Made by a program: the position numbers and the translations under genes
In this document: positions 37,701-45,992 of the stretch, piece after piece
How the letters are laid out: the number at the start of each line of letters is the position of its first letter
Numbering within the stretch: position 1 is the stretch's first letter
The notes under the pieces: generated by a model
The model's database searches: none
The model's input: the letters and a program-made list of their open reading frames with translations, nothing else
What the model was told of the DNA's origin: nothing
Assembly (NCBI GenBank): GCA_947466075.1
Contig: CANIBP010000003.1
Location: 1 to 64,000, forward strand
Length of the DNA: 64,000 bases
Source of the DNA: Verrucomicrobiaceae bacterium
Lineage (GTDB): Bacteria; Verrucomicrobiota; Verrucomicrobiia; Verrucomicrobiales; Verrucomicrobiaceae
Direction of reading: 5' to 3'

Positions 37701-38135
37701 GCAAACACGCGGGGCGCGTTTGATGACATCCTGCGGCTGCCGCAGGGGAATGAGAAGTTTGGCAAAGAGCTGAAGCTGCTGGATGCGGTGATGGGCGTGA
37801 TGATGGAAGCAGCGGGCATTTTGGACAAAGCGGACACGGGAGCGCCGGCGATTGCGGCGGAGACGGAAGCGATTGAACTGCTGCTGCAGGCGAAACGTCA
37901 GGGCAAGGGCGGTGGTGGCGGCGGTGGATCGAATCCCGGCGGCGGTGGCACGGCGGCATCGGCATCTGAAGCAGCGCTGGCCGATTTGGGACCGGGAAGT
38001 GATGCGGAGAGCAAGGCCGAGGTGCGTCCGGTCGGTCAATCGACCGGCAAAGCCGGACGCGAACTGCCGGAAGAATTCAAGACAGGCTTGGATGCGTATT
38101 TCAACAAGCTGGAGTCAGGAGGCACGGTGAAATGA
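34797..38135 (+). CDS. DUF4175-like large membrane protein
   Basis: This 1112-residue protein has two N-terminal membrane segments (about 27-46 and 56-74) and a third near 155-170, within the sequence GVTAMLAVTALTLVPDAAWN. A beta-rich extracytoplasmic region follows, with PNRLVVPYAEPFDLKV and RTRLPEYLKYKTEPVIEV. A helical section precedes a Ser/Pro/Lys/Gln low-complexity linker at about 600-760, with more helices and a Cys cluster (ECKSCSSCSADS). A poly-Gly stretch lies near the C-terminus. The organisation matches the DUF4175 type, but no MoxR/DUF58 partner genes are present. It is first in an operon where each gene overlaps the next. Confidence 0.7.
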   Translation: MKTELPVILETKLADFRKRVWIVKLTEGLLAAAFGIALSYVLVFALDRVMETPVWLRASLLIAGAAVLGLGLPLKWHRWVWRQRSLEDAARLLKSTFPRLGDQLLGIVELAHVEAGSAGRSERLVQAAMDQAAEAVKDKDFSHAVPEAKHFQWGWAAGVTAMLAVTALTLVPDAAWNAMVRWVTPWRDVERFTFAKIEKLPNRLVVPYAEPFDLKVQLDKDTRWSPARAKAQISDQPAIVSQLQAGAYPLAFPPQKEDAALSLSLGDVRKTLNVLPRTRPELAALSVRTRLPEYLKYKTEPVIEVRGGSVSVLKGAKASLEATASRELASAEVDGETEKVSGAKVTTPFHEVAADAEKHVMWKDRDGLTPREPLLLKINAIEDESPRLAARRETQEQVVLDSEVVVFDVNVQDDFGIQRTGLEWRSVNDDKTKGDKIAAAGAPEKKELSNKATFCASRDGVEPQTLEIRAWAEDYLPNRKRAYSAAFVLHVLNKTDHALWLTEQFGKWLEAARESYEREQQLHATNKELRAMSPAELDRPENRRKIAQQASAENANAARLGNLNQSGRSLVEQATRNDEFDAKRLESWATMLKSLQDIAAKRMPSVADLLKESSGANAGKPNQSTASNSPSNPSQQSSKEAKPGEGKPSQSKPSAPQIANGPDLPKGSQGGKPSTEEQKKENMPSIADKEGSMSKAEQKPADPNAKPSPPKPSTMKLPTTQMAAAPSKKKDGEEEKPQEAQSPAQKKMDDAIDEQKLLLAEFARVSDELSAILASLEASTFVKRFKAASRQQLVAAKDLNTKTLSAFGLERKPVKDAATIAENEKKQSETVRLIQSDLEAYFARKPEMHFKNIIGQMKETQVIKALSTLGDQAAVNLSGNSMSGAEFWADTLDRWADEMVAASECKSCSSCSADSLPPEIVLKVMKSLRDEMKLRDETRELESAKAALKDGEHAKKSANLASKQFGIQANTRGAFDDILRLPQGNEKFGKELKLLDAVMGVMMEAAGILDKADTGAPAIAAETEAIELLLQAKRQGKGGGGGGGSNPGGGGTAASASEAALADLGPGSDAESKAEVRPVGQSTGKAGRELPEEFKTGLDAYFNKLESGGTVK

Positions 38136-40483
38136 GGCTTCTGGTGCTGCTCACCGTTCTTTTTGTCAGTCTCGATGTTGCGCAGGCGCAAACGCTGACG
38201 CGTGCCGAGACGAAGAAGCCGCTTTCAGAAGCGGTGGAGAAGGTACTGGCGGAGTTTGTGGGAAAATGCGCGCCGGAGAAGCTGAAGCAGCTCACCACGC
38301 ACATGGACGAGGTGATCAAGGCGGTGGATGAAGCGGCGAAACTCACGCCGGAGGAGACGACCACGTTGAAGAACGCAGCGGCAAAGGCGGTGGAGGTGGC
38401 ATTGAAGACTTGGGAGCCGCAGGCGATTGTGATGATGCGCACGTATCTCTCGCGCACGTCCGATGCGGCGGCAATCCGACATATCGGCGTATGGAAGCCG
38501 GAGAACGCGGGACCGGGAGAACCAATCGAGGACTGGACACCGCCGAATGAAGATGCGGCATGGATAACCGCATTGAAGATAACGCTCGGTGAGGCGCGTT
38601 TCGCGACCTGGAATACGGCGGATGCAAAAGTGAAGAAGCAGGCTGATGAGGAGATCGCTGCTTATCTTGAACGCTGGGTGCGTGAGTCACGTGGGCCGAT
38701 GAACGAGGACTTACAGGCAAAGATCGCCTTAATGACCAAGACGCTGCAATTGCCGGAGGAAAAAATCGCTGCGCTGAAGCAAGCGGCGGAGGCCTTTTTA
38801 AACCGTTTGTGCCTAGCGGAGCAGAAACGCGCAGCGGGCATGCTGCGGACGATGCCACCCGATGCCAGACAGAAGAAAACGGGCAGCAGTTCTTTCTACA
38901 TCCGCTTCGACCGGCCGCGTGGCGATGCCTGGAATAAAGTCTGGGATGATACGGCGGCGAAAGTGCTACCAGCGGAACAGATCGCGACTTGGCAGAAAGC
39001 TGATCAGGAACAGCGTGCTAAGGAGGAAACGGAACTGGCAGAGATGATCAAGCCATCTGAGCAGCAGGCTGAGCAACAGATGGAGACAGCGCTAGCCTCC
39101 GAGATCGACAGCATCACGGTGGCGCTGAGTTTGAGCAAGGAGCGGCAGAAGGAGTTGGAAAAACTGTCTAAAGCGGCGATTCAAGAGTCACTGAAGCAAG
39201 CGCGAAAGGGCTGGCTTCAACAGGCGAAGAATTATTCAGCGACAGAGCGCAAACGCATTCGCGGCAATGTCTATTTTGGCATCAACGAAGAACAGCAGGC
39301 AACGGCACTGCCGATTTGGAAGGATGGGCTAAAAAAAATCCTCTCCGAAGAGGAACGGACGCGCATGGCCGCAGAGAATAAGCAGCGCGAGGAGCGTACC
39401 TGCGGTGCCATTGCGCGTGCTTGTCTCGCTGAGATGGACAGGACTCTAGTTCTGAACGCCGACCAGCGCACAAAGCTTGAGCCGCTGCTCAAAGATCTGA
39501 TGCAACCGCTGATGGAGCAGCGCCGTCAGCAGTACTGGAGCTACAACGCTACACAGCTCTTTCAAAACGCGGGCAAGGCCAAGGAAGAAACGGTGCGATC
39601 GATTCTCGACGACGTGCAATGGAAGCATTGGAAGGAATTGATTGCCTCGAACAGCAGTTCTTCACGCAACGGCCTGCCTAACATCAATAGCAACAGTGCT
39701 GAGGTGCCAGACATGGAGGCAGCTATCTCGGCGCATTTGTACAAAATGTTTGTGGCGGAGCGCAAACGCGTGCTTGCAGTCATGATGCCACTGGTGGAGG
39801 ACGCGACACGAGTGCTGACGTTGCCCGCTCCAGATGTTGCGCGGCTCACCACCGCGGCGAAGGGCGCTGTGGAGCAGAATTTAAGCTCGTGGCGGCAGAC
39901 ACTGGAGCGCTATGTGCGGTCGAGCGTGCAGACAGCCAACGCGAAAAACATTTTGCAGGCCTTGGCAGGCACAGAACGCGTGAACTTCAGCCGCAATGAA
40001 GGCGAGGCACAGGAGGTAGCGGTTTGGAAGGAAGCTTTGAGCACGACCCTGAATGAAGCGCAGCAGAAGCAACTCAAGCAGGTGGTGGACGCACGGCGCG
40101 ACTATCGACTGAAGGCGATGGCAGCAATGAGCACCTCTGAACTGGACCGCCGCCGCCGACTGACAGCGGTGCAGTGCGTGAGGATCGAGGCGGTCATTCA
40201 GAAAGTGCTAGCCGAATATCTGCCGGACATCGAACGCTACATGTCCCAACAGTGGTTCCTGCAATACTACTACGCGCTGGTGCCGATGGGCGGCGTGCCG
40301 GATAAGGAAATGCAGGCAATCCTGACGCCTGAGCAATGGAAGCTGTGCAAGGATCGTGATCTCCCCGACGCGATGCAGTACTGGGAAGGCATCAAGCAGA
40401 ACCACGAGCAACGCGTCAAGCAAGGTGCGAATGGCAATGCGAACAGAGGAATCATCAACGGAGGTTTTATCATCGACCAATGA
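38132..40483 (+). CDS. Secreted helical protein with about six diverged repeats
   Basis: This 783-residue protein has a signal peptide (MRLLVLLTVLFVSLDVAQA). The rest is charged and almost entirely helical. A module of about 110-150 residues recurs: an L-x-L-(x)n-L start (LTPEETTTLKNAAAKAVE, LQLPEEKIAALKQAAEAF, LSLSKERQKELEKLSKAA, LVLNADQRTKLEPLLKDL, LTLPAPDVARLTTAAKGA), then a W-x3-L...L-(x)4-Q end (WKDGLKKILSEEERT, WKEALSTTLNEAQQK). This resembles LTxxQ/Spy-like helical hairpins. It overlaps both neighbours by 4 bases. Function unknown; a periplasmic chaperone or sensor is an inference. Confidence 0.7.
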   Translation: MRLLVLLTVLFVSLDVAQAQTLTRAETKKPLSEAVEKVLAEFVGKCAPEKLKQLTTHMDEVIKAVDEAAKLTPEETTTLKNAAAKAVEVALKTWEPQAIVMMRTYLSRTSDAAAIRHIGVWKPENAGPGEPIEDWTPPNEDAAWITALKITLGEARFATWNTADAKVKKQADEEIAAYLERWVRESRGPMNEDLQAKIALMTKTLQLPEEKIAALKQAAEAFLNRLCLAEQKRAAGMLRTMPPDARQKKTGSSSFYIRFDRPRGDAWNKVWDDTAAKVLPAEQIATWQKADQEQRAKEETELAEMIKPSEQQAEQQMETALASEIDSITVALSLSKERQKELEKLSKAAIQESLKQARKGWLQQAKNYSATERKRIRGNVYFGINEEQQATALPIWKDGLKKILSEEERTRMAAENKQREERTCGAIARACLAEMDRTLVLNADQRTKLEPLLKDLMQPLMEQRRQQYWSYNATQLFQNAGKAKEETVRSILDDVQWKHWKELIASNSSSSRNGLPNINSNSAEVPDMEAAISAHLYKMFVAERKRVLAVMMPLVEDATRVLTLPAPDVARLTTAAKGAVEQNLSSWRQTLERYVRSSVQTANAKNILQALAGTERVNFSRNEGEAQEVAVWKEALSTTLNEAQQKQLKQVVDARRDYRLKAMAAMSTSELDRRRRLTAVQCVRIEAVIQKVLAEYLPDIERYMSQQWFLQYYYALVPMGGVPDKEMQAILTPEQWKLCKDRDLPDAMQYWEGIKQNHEQRVKQGANGNANRGIINGGFIIDQ

Positions 40484-41499
40484 AGCAATTCATGATTCCC
40501 GCCTGCCTGATGCTGCTTTGCACGGCTTTTCCTGCCGCAGCACAAGACCCAGCACTGCGCTTTGGCGGTGCAATCCCGCAGGAAGTCGAAACAGTCTATG
40601 AACGTGGTCTAACGTGGCTGGCATCGAAGCAAAGCGAACAAGGAGGCTGGCAAGGCGGTAATGACGGCGCGGGAGTCGATGGCATCTGCGTGATGGCGTT
40701 TCTCGCCAGCGGAGAGGATCCGAACTTCGGGCGTTATGCACCGAATATTCGTCGAGCATTGCGCGCAATGATCCGCAGCCAGGATGCGAGCACCGGTTAC
40801 TTACCCAATAGCATGTACCATCATGGGTTTGCAATGCTGGCTTTGTCTGAAGCCTACGGTGCGGTAGATGAAGCACTGCTGTGGGAAGGTGGCAAGCCGC
40901 TGCGCACAATCTCGCAGGCACTCGATCTCGCGATCCGCTGCGCTGGCACGTCGCAAAAAGCGAACCGTTGGGGCGGTTGGCGTTACATGCCGAACTCGAC
41001 GGATGCGGACACCTCGGTCACGGGTGCAATGCTGATGGGATTACTCGCAGCACGCAACGCTGGCATGGAAGTGTCAGATGAGGTGATCGATGCCGCGCTG
41101 GAGTACATGCGCCGCAGCACCGGTAAGGATGGCAGCGTGGCCTACAGCGGCGGCTTTGGTGGCTTTGGTGAATCGATGAACCGCAGCGCCATTGCGACCA
41201 TTGTGGCCGCAGTGTCGAAGCACAAAGACACCGAGGAGTTCAAAGCCACGCTCAAGCACATCAGTGAGCGGCTTGAGCACAATGAAGGCAACTACAAGGA
41301 ATACTTCCGCTACTACATGGCGCAGGCGCTGTTTCAGGGCGACTACACCTCCTGGCAGAAATGGAATGCTGCCACCGCACGAGCGCTCAGCGAAACGCAG
41401 TCGGCGGATGGCAGCTTCAACAACGATGCCTACGCCACCGGCATGTCTTTGCTGGCCCTGGCACTGAACTACCGCTTCCTCCCAATCTATGAACGCTAA
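40480..41499 (+). CDS. Secreted prenyltransferase/squalene-oxidase-repeat protein
   Basis: This 339-residue protein has a signal peptide (FMIPACLMLLCTAFPAAAQ). Alpha/alpha-barrel repeats with Q-x-GGW and related motifs follow: ERGLTWLASKQSEQGGWQGG, GVDGICVMAFLASGEDPN, HHGFAMLALSEAYG, WGGWRYMPNS, and TQSADGSFNNDAYATGMSLL. The fold is shared with terpene cyclases and complement-like proteins, but the catalytic DxDD motif is not seen. A binding role outside the cytoplasm is more likely. It overlaps its upstream neighbour by 4 bases and its downstream neighbour by 11. Confidence 0.88.
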   Translation: MKQFMIPACLMLLCTAFPAAAQDPALRFGGAIPQEVETVYERGLTWLASKQSEQGGWQGGNDGAGVDGICVMAFLASGEDPNFGRYAPNIRRALRAMIRSQDASTGYLPNSMYHHGFAMLALSEAYGAVDEALLWEGGKPLRTISQALDLAIRCAGTSQKANRWGGWRYMPNSTDADTSVTGAMLMGLLAARNAGMEVSDEVIDAALEYMRRSTGKDGSVAYSGGFGGFGESMNRSAIATIVAAVSKHKDTEEFKATLKHISERLEHNEGNYKEYFRYYMAQALFQGDYTSWQKWNAATARALSETQSADGSFNNDAYATGMSLLALALNYRFLPIYER

Positions 41500-44400
41500 A
41501 CGCCTCATCACCTTCCTAGCTCTGGTAGGGATGAGCCACGCCTCGGAGCTTCATTGGCAGAGCGGCGAATGGATCGGCGGACATTTGATGGAGATCACGG
41601 ACGATCATGTCGTCTGGCGTTCGGAAATGTTTACCGAACCGTTAAAAGTCAGCCTGAGCGTTCTGCGCCGCGTGCGTAAACTGCCGGAAGACCTGCCGAC
41701 CAAGGAACCCTTCAGCCTGCGCATGGCCGACGGCACCCGACTCTACGGCAACATCATTGGCATCGATACGAAAACGCTCACGCTCAAATCGGTCCGCTTT
41801 GGCACGATGCAGATCGAGCGCAGCGCTGTCGCGAGCATCAAGCGACTGAGTGGTTCTGGCATGCTCTATGCAGCACCAACGAGTACCAGCGGCTGGATTG
41901 AGAGCGACGTCAAAAACAACAACAAGCTCTGGCGGGTGATTCCTGGGGCGGCCTTAAAGCAGTATGGCTGGAATCGCAGCGCGACCCTGCCATTGAATCT
42001 TCCTGAGCAGGTGGAGATGCAGTTCAACCTCACCTCCACCGTGAGCCCTGAGTTCAAACTTGACCTCAAGGCTTCGGAGCAGGAGCGTGTGACCATTGAG
42101 ACCTGGGTTGATGAAGTCGTGCTGCAAGGTCGCGTTTTTCAAAGCCTCAAGACCCTCAAGGATAGCGACCATCGTGTGGCGCTGACCTTGTTCTGGAACC
42201 GCAAGACTGGCCTTTGTGCCATTTACAGCGCCGACGGCAAGAAACTGGCGGAAACGAACAAGCTGCCAGTGGAGGATGCCAAAGCGAAAGCGAAGGCTGC
42301 GGAGAAAAAACCTGCCGCACCTGCCGGTGGTGGCGGGTTGTTTGGTGCTTTGTTCGGCGTAGTGCAGGGCGCGGCACAGGCCAAAGTCGAAGCACTACAG
42401 CAAGCGCAGGCGCGCCCCACGACTGCGGGTGAAGTGGTACCAATGGGGTTCACGCTGCTGAACAAAGGCCCCGATTTAAAACTCGAGGGCCTACGCATTC
42501 GTGCCTGGGATGGCGTCTTGCCCACCGACATCACGGATGTGCGGCCACGTGTGGAGCTAGCAGACGGCCACTACCTCAAAGCATCCGTTGTGCGTGCCAA
42601 CGCCACTGGTTTGACCGTGCGCAGCAAAGACAACCGCAAGGAAACAACGCTGACCTGGGACAAAGTGCTCGGCATCGAAATGGAACCTCCCTCGCCGTTC
42701 TACAGCGCGCCTTCACCTGGCACAGAGATGTGGTTTGCGGATGGTGAATGGATCTCCGGCCTGCTCATGCATATACGCAATGAAGTGGCAACGATGAAGA
42801 CCGGTTGGTGCAAAGATCCGGTGTCCTTCAAGTTCGGCGAAGCCCGCCGTCTGGACCTACGCGAGAACAAACCTGGCTCTAAATCACCTGACCTCGCCAC
42901 ACTCGACGTGCTCACGCTGGGCGAGAACAAAAAGCCACTGCACGGAACTCTCGATGGAGGTGGCGAGACCCAGCCGCGCTGGCGTGTGGTCGGCGGCTTG
43001 AACGCTGTCGCCATGATCAGTGCAGGAAGTTTCGAGATCACACGTACGGTTGCAGCAAAACCCGAGGGAATTCGCAGTGATGCCCTGTTTTATCTGAGCA
43101 ATGGCGACGTCGTGCCAGGAACATTGCGTGCGATCGATGCGAAGCAGGTCGATCTCGACTCCGATGTGGTCGCGGTGAAGCATCTGCCCGCCGACAAGCT
43201 TCAAGCCATCCAGTTCGGCGGAGCCGCGCTGAACTTGAACGGCTTCGAAGATTCCGGCTGGCGGCGCGTACGCGGTGGGCCTGAACTGGTGAAGCTCAAT
43301 GGCAAGAACGCGCTCGATTTCCAGCCAGGCGGCTCCTGGGGGCATCCCGCCTTCATGCAGGTGAACGAAATCAACTTCACGCTCGTGAACAACGGTTTCA
43401 GCGCTCTGCGTGTGCGATTGTTCTGCGACGGCGTCGATGCGGTCTCGAAAAGCACCAATCTGCTGTTCGGCCACATGGGCAGCGAGGTATGCTTTGGCCT
43501 TGAGGCATCCGGCGATCAGATGGACCGGCAGTTCCGCACACGTAGCAACGGCCCCATGCCAATGCGCATCTCCATTGCGGAGAACAGCGTTGAAGTCTTC
43601 TTCAATGGTCTATCCGTGCGCAAGATCGAACTCACACCCCAGATGCGCTCAGGCGGTGGTATCATCATCGAGCCGTTCAGTTTGTGGGGAAATGGTGAGC
43701 GCGAGGTCAAGATCAACTCATTCAGCGCTCGCATTGCTCCAGGCCGTGTTGCCGTGCCCGTCGTCGATGTGAAGGCCAAGGAGCATGCGCTGACGGTGCC
43801 GCGCTTTCGCAAAGAAGACCCGCCACGGCATGCGTTGCTCGCTGCAAACGGCGATTTACTCCGTGGCGTGATCGAAGCAGCCACCGCGAATCATTTCGCC
43901 ATTCGCTCTGGTTTGGAAACCATCCAAGTGCCGCGTGATCGCGTGAAGGCAGCTGTGTGGCTGATCAAACCCATCGACGATGTCAGTGCCGCCTTCGAGG
44001 CACGCGAGCATGCGTCCGACCCTGTGGCGACCACCCACTGGCTGCAACTCAACAACGGTGCACGCCTTGCCTTGAAGGTGGCACGCTTCGACAAAGAAGC
44101 CGTGATCGGCACGAACGCTCTGCTGGGTGACTGCCAGGTGCCTTTGAATCAAATCTATATCATTCGCAGTACATCGCCCCACGAAAGCGCCACCATGCTG
44201 GCTTTGCGCGACTGGAAGCTCAAGTTCGCCCCCGAGCCCGTTTTGCCCGAAAGTGGTGGAGAAAGTTCGCCGCTGCTCAAAAAGGACGCCAAGCCGTTCA
44301 AACTGCCTCTGCTCGCCGGTGGTGACTTCGATCTCGCACAGGAGAAGGGCAAAGTCGTCGTACTCGACTTCTGGGCCACCTGGTGCGGGCCCTGTATCAA

Positions 44401-44698
44401 ATCTCTGCCCGACATGATCGACCAAATGGCCGACTTCGATCCCAAAAAGGTCCGCTTCATCGGCGTCAATCAAGCCGAGTCAAAAGAGAGCGTGAAAACC
44501 TTCCTCGAAACCCGCGGCTGGAAATTTGAAGTCGCCCTCGATGCCAATCAACGCGTCGGCCAGTCCTTCGGCGTCGAAGGCATCCCCCACACCGTCGTCA
44601 TCGGCCCTGATGGCAAAGTAGCGTATGTGAAGACGGGTTATGAGCCGGATGGCGCAAAGAAAATCGCGGAGACGGTGAAGAAGCTGCTGGGGGAATGA
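41489..44698 (+). CDS. SH3-like-repeat protein fused to a TlpA-type thioredoxin
   Basis: This 1069-residue secreted protein (signal LITFLALVGMSHA) contains recurring segments of about 45 residues of the form DG-x4-G-x9-L...hydrophobic-P-x3-V. Examples are MADGTRLYGNIIGIDTKTLT, FADGEWISGLLMHIRNE, LSNGDVVPGTLRAIDAKQVD and LAANGDLLRGVIEAATANHF. Two beta-sandwich, LamG-like regions lie between them (about 130-260 and 590-750). The last 135 residues are a thioredoxin domain: VVVLDFWATWCGPCIKSLPD with active site WCGPC, and cis-Pro in VEGIPHTVVIG. It is the last gene of the four-gene operon. I infer a periplasmic disulfide reductase with glycan- or protein-binding arms. Confidence 0.85.
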   Translation: MNAKRLITFLALVGMSHASELHWQSGEWIGGHLMEITDDHVVWRSEMFTEPLKVSLSVLRRVRKLPEDLPTKEPFSLRMADGTRLYGNIIGIDTKTLTLKSVRFGTMQIERSAVASIKRLSGSGMLYAAPTSTSGWIESDVKNNNKLWRVIPGAALKQYGWNRSATLPLNLPEQVEMQFNLTSTVSPEFKLDLKASEQERVTIETWVDEVVLQGRVFQSLKTLKDSDHRVALTLFWNRKTGLCAIYSADGKKLAETNKLPVEDAKAKAKAAEKKPAAPAGGGGLFGALFGVVQGAAQAKVEALQQAQARPTTAGEVVPMGFTLLNKGPDLKLEGLRIRAWDGVLPTDITDVRPRVELADGHYLKASVVRANATGLTVRSKDNRKETTLTWDKVLGIEMEPPSPFYSAPSPGTEMWFADGEWISGLLMHIRNEVATMKTGWCKDPVSFKFGEARRLDLRENKPGSKSPDLATLDVLTLGENKKPLHGTLDGGGETQPRWRVVGGLNAVAMISAGSFEITRTVAAKPEGIRSDALFYLSNGDVVPGTLRAIDAKQVDLDSDVVAVKHLPADKLQAIQFGGAALNLNGFEDSGWRRVRGGPELVKLNGKNALDFQPGGSWGHPAFMQVNEINFTLVNNGFSALRVRLFCDGVDAVSKSTNLLFGHMGSEVCFGLEASGDQMDRQFRTRSNGPMPMRISIAENSVEVFFNGLSVRKIELTPQMRSGGGIIIEPFSLWGNGEREVKINSFSARIAPGRVAVPVVDVKAKEHALTVPRFRKEDPPRHALLAANGDLLRGVIEAATANHFAIRSGLETIQVPRDRVKAAVWLIKPIDDVSAAFEAREHASDPVATTHWLQLNNGARLALKVARFDKEAVIGTNALLGDCQVPLNQIYIIRSTSPHESATMLALRDWKLKFAPEPVLPESGGESSPLLKKDAKPFKLPLLAGGDFDLAQEKGKVVVLDFWATWCGPCIKSLPDMIDQMADFDPKKVRFIGVNQAESKESVKTFLETRGWKFEVALDANQRVGQSFGVEGIPHTVVIGPDGKVAYVKTGYEPDGAKKIAETVKKLLGE

Positions 44699-44741
44699 GA
44701 TGCCAAGATCATCCTCTCGCGGCAGTTTGACTCTTTGAATT

Positions 44742-45992
44742 GTGTCCAATTCCCTTCTCCAGTTCGACAAGCTGCATCTTTGGCATCCCTTCACGCCGAT
44801 GCGGCAGTGGTGTGCAGATGACCACACGCCACTGATGCTCGTAGAGGGACGGGGCTGCACGCTGCGGGATCAGTTTGGGAATGAATATCTCGACGGCAAT
44901 GGCTCGATCTGGACGAATGTCCACGGCCACAATCATCCCACCATCAATGCGGCGATCATCGAACAGCTCGGTAAGGTGGCGCACACCTCGTTTCTGGGTT
45001 TTACGCATGAACCGGCGATCCGTCTGGCCAAGGAACTCGTCGATCTGGTGCCGAATGGAAAGCTGACACGGGCATTTTTCACTGACAATGGCTCCACGGC
45101 CATCGAATCCGCCGTGCGCATGGCCTTGCAATACTGGAAGCAAAACGGCAGGCCGCAGCGCGACACGTTGATCGCTTTTGATCGTGCGTATCATGGCGAC
45201 ACGCTCGGAGCAGCGAGCCTCGGCGGCATTCCGCTATTCAAGGGCAGTGGCAATGATTTCGGCTATCGTGTCATCAGCATTTCTAGCGTCGAGGAGCTTA
45301 CAGGTCTCGATGCAAACCGCATCGCCGCCGTGATCATCGAGCCGCTGATCCAAGGTTCCGCTGGGATGCGCTTGTGGCCGCAAGGCATGTTGAAGGCGCT
45401 GGATGCATGGTGTCAGACCCAAGATGTGTTTTTGATCCTTGATGAGGTCATGACGGGCTTTGGCCGCACGGGGAAGATGTTTGCCTGCGAGCATGAGGAC
45501 GTCGTTCCCGACTTCCTCTGCCTCGCGAAGGGTATCACGGGCGGATATCTGCCGTTTGCAGCCACATTGACGTCGGAGCGTGTGTTTGAAGGCTTCCTCG
45601 GTGAACCGGACGAAGGCCGAACGTTTTTTTACGGCCATAGCTATGCAGGTAGCCAGCTTGGTTGTGCCGCTGCACTGGCTAGTTTGCGTGTTTTTCGTGA
45701 TGAACAGGTTTTAGAACAGCTTCCGGCCAAAATAGCCCGCCTGCGCGAGTTGATGGGCGATCTGCCTCGATTCCGTCAATGCGGTATGATCGCGGCGATG
45801 ACGGTGGATTCGCCGGATTTGAGCATGGGCACGAAAGTCTGCCTCGCGGCGCGCAAACACGGCCTACTGACACGCCCCGTCGGCAACACCATCGTGCTGA
45901 TGCCGCCGCTGTGCGTCACACTCGAAGAAATCGAGCGCATGGTAGCGGCGCTGCGGGCCGCGTTGGCAGAAATCACTGCGATGCAGCGATGA
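44742..45992 (+). CDS. bioA: Adenosylmethionine-8-amino-7-oxononanoate aminotransferase
   Basis: This 416-residue PLP enzyme of biotin synthesis converts KAPA to DAPA with SAM as amino donor. BioA-type features are HLWHPFTPMRQW, the GNGSIWTNVHGHNHP region, FTDNGSTAIESAVRMAL, FDRAYHGDTLGAASLGG, and LILDEVMTGFGRTGKMFACE. The PLP lysine lies in LAKGITGGYLPFAAT. The start is GTG. No other bio genes are nearby. The 3' end overlaps the convergent pit gene by 20 bases. Confidence 0.95.
   Translation: MSNSLLQFDKLHLWHPFTPMRQWCADDHTPLMLVEGRGCTLRDQFGNEYLDGNGSIWTNVHGHNHPTINAAIIEQLGKVAHTSFLGFTHEPAIRLAKELVDLVPNGKLTRAFFTDNGSTAIESAVRMALQYWKQNGRPQRDTLIAFDRAYHGDTLGAASLGGIPLFKGSGNDFGYRVISISSVEELTGLDANRIAAVIIEPLIQGSAGMRLWPQGMLKALDAWCQTQDVFLILDEVMTGFGRTGKMFACEHEDVVPDFLCLAKGITGGYLPFAATLTSERVFEGFLGEPDEGRTFFYGHSYAGSQLGCAAALASLRVFRDEQVLEQLPAKIARLRELMGDLPRFRQCGMIAAMTVDSPDLSMGTKVCLAARKHGLLTRPVGNTIVLMPPLCVTLEEIERMVAALRAALAEITAMQR

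Noticed and set aside
37900..37960. Possible tRNA T-arm (GGATCGAATCCC) near the end of the DUF4175-like gene
   Set aside because: It lies in a Gly/Ser-coding stretch and no cloverleaf partner arms are present.
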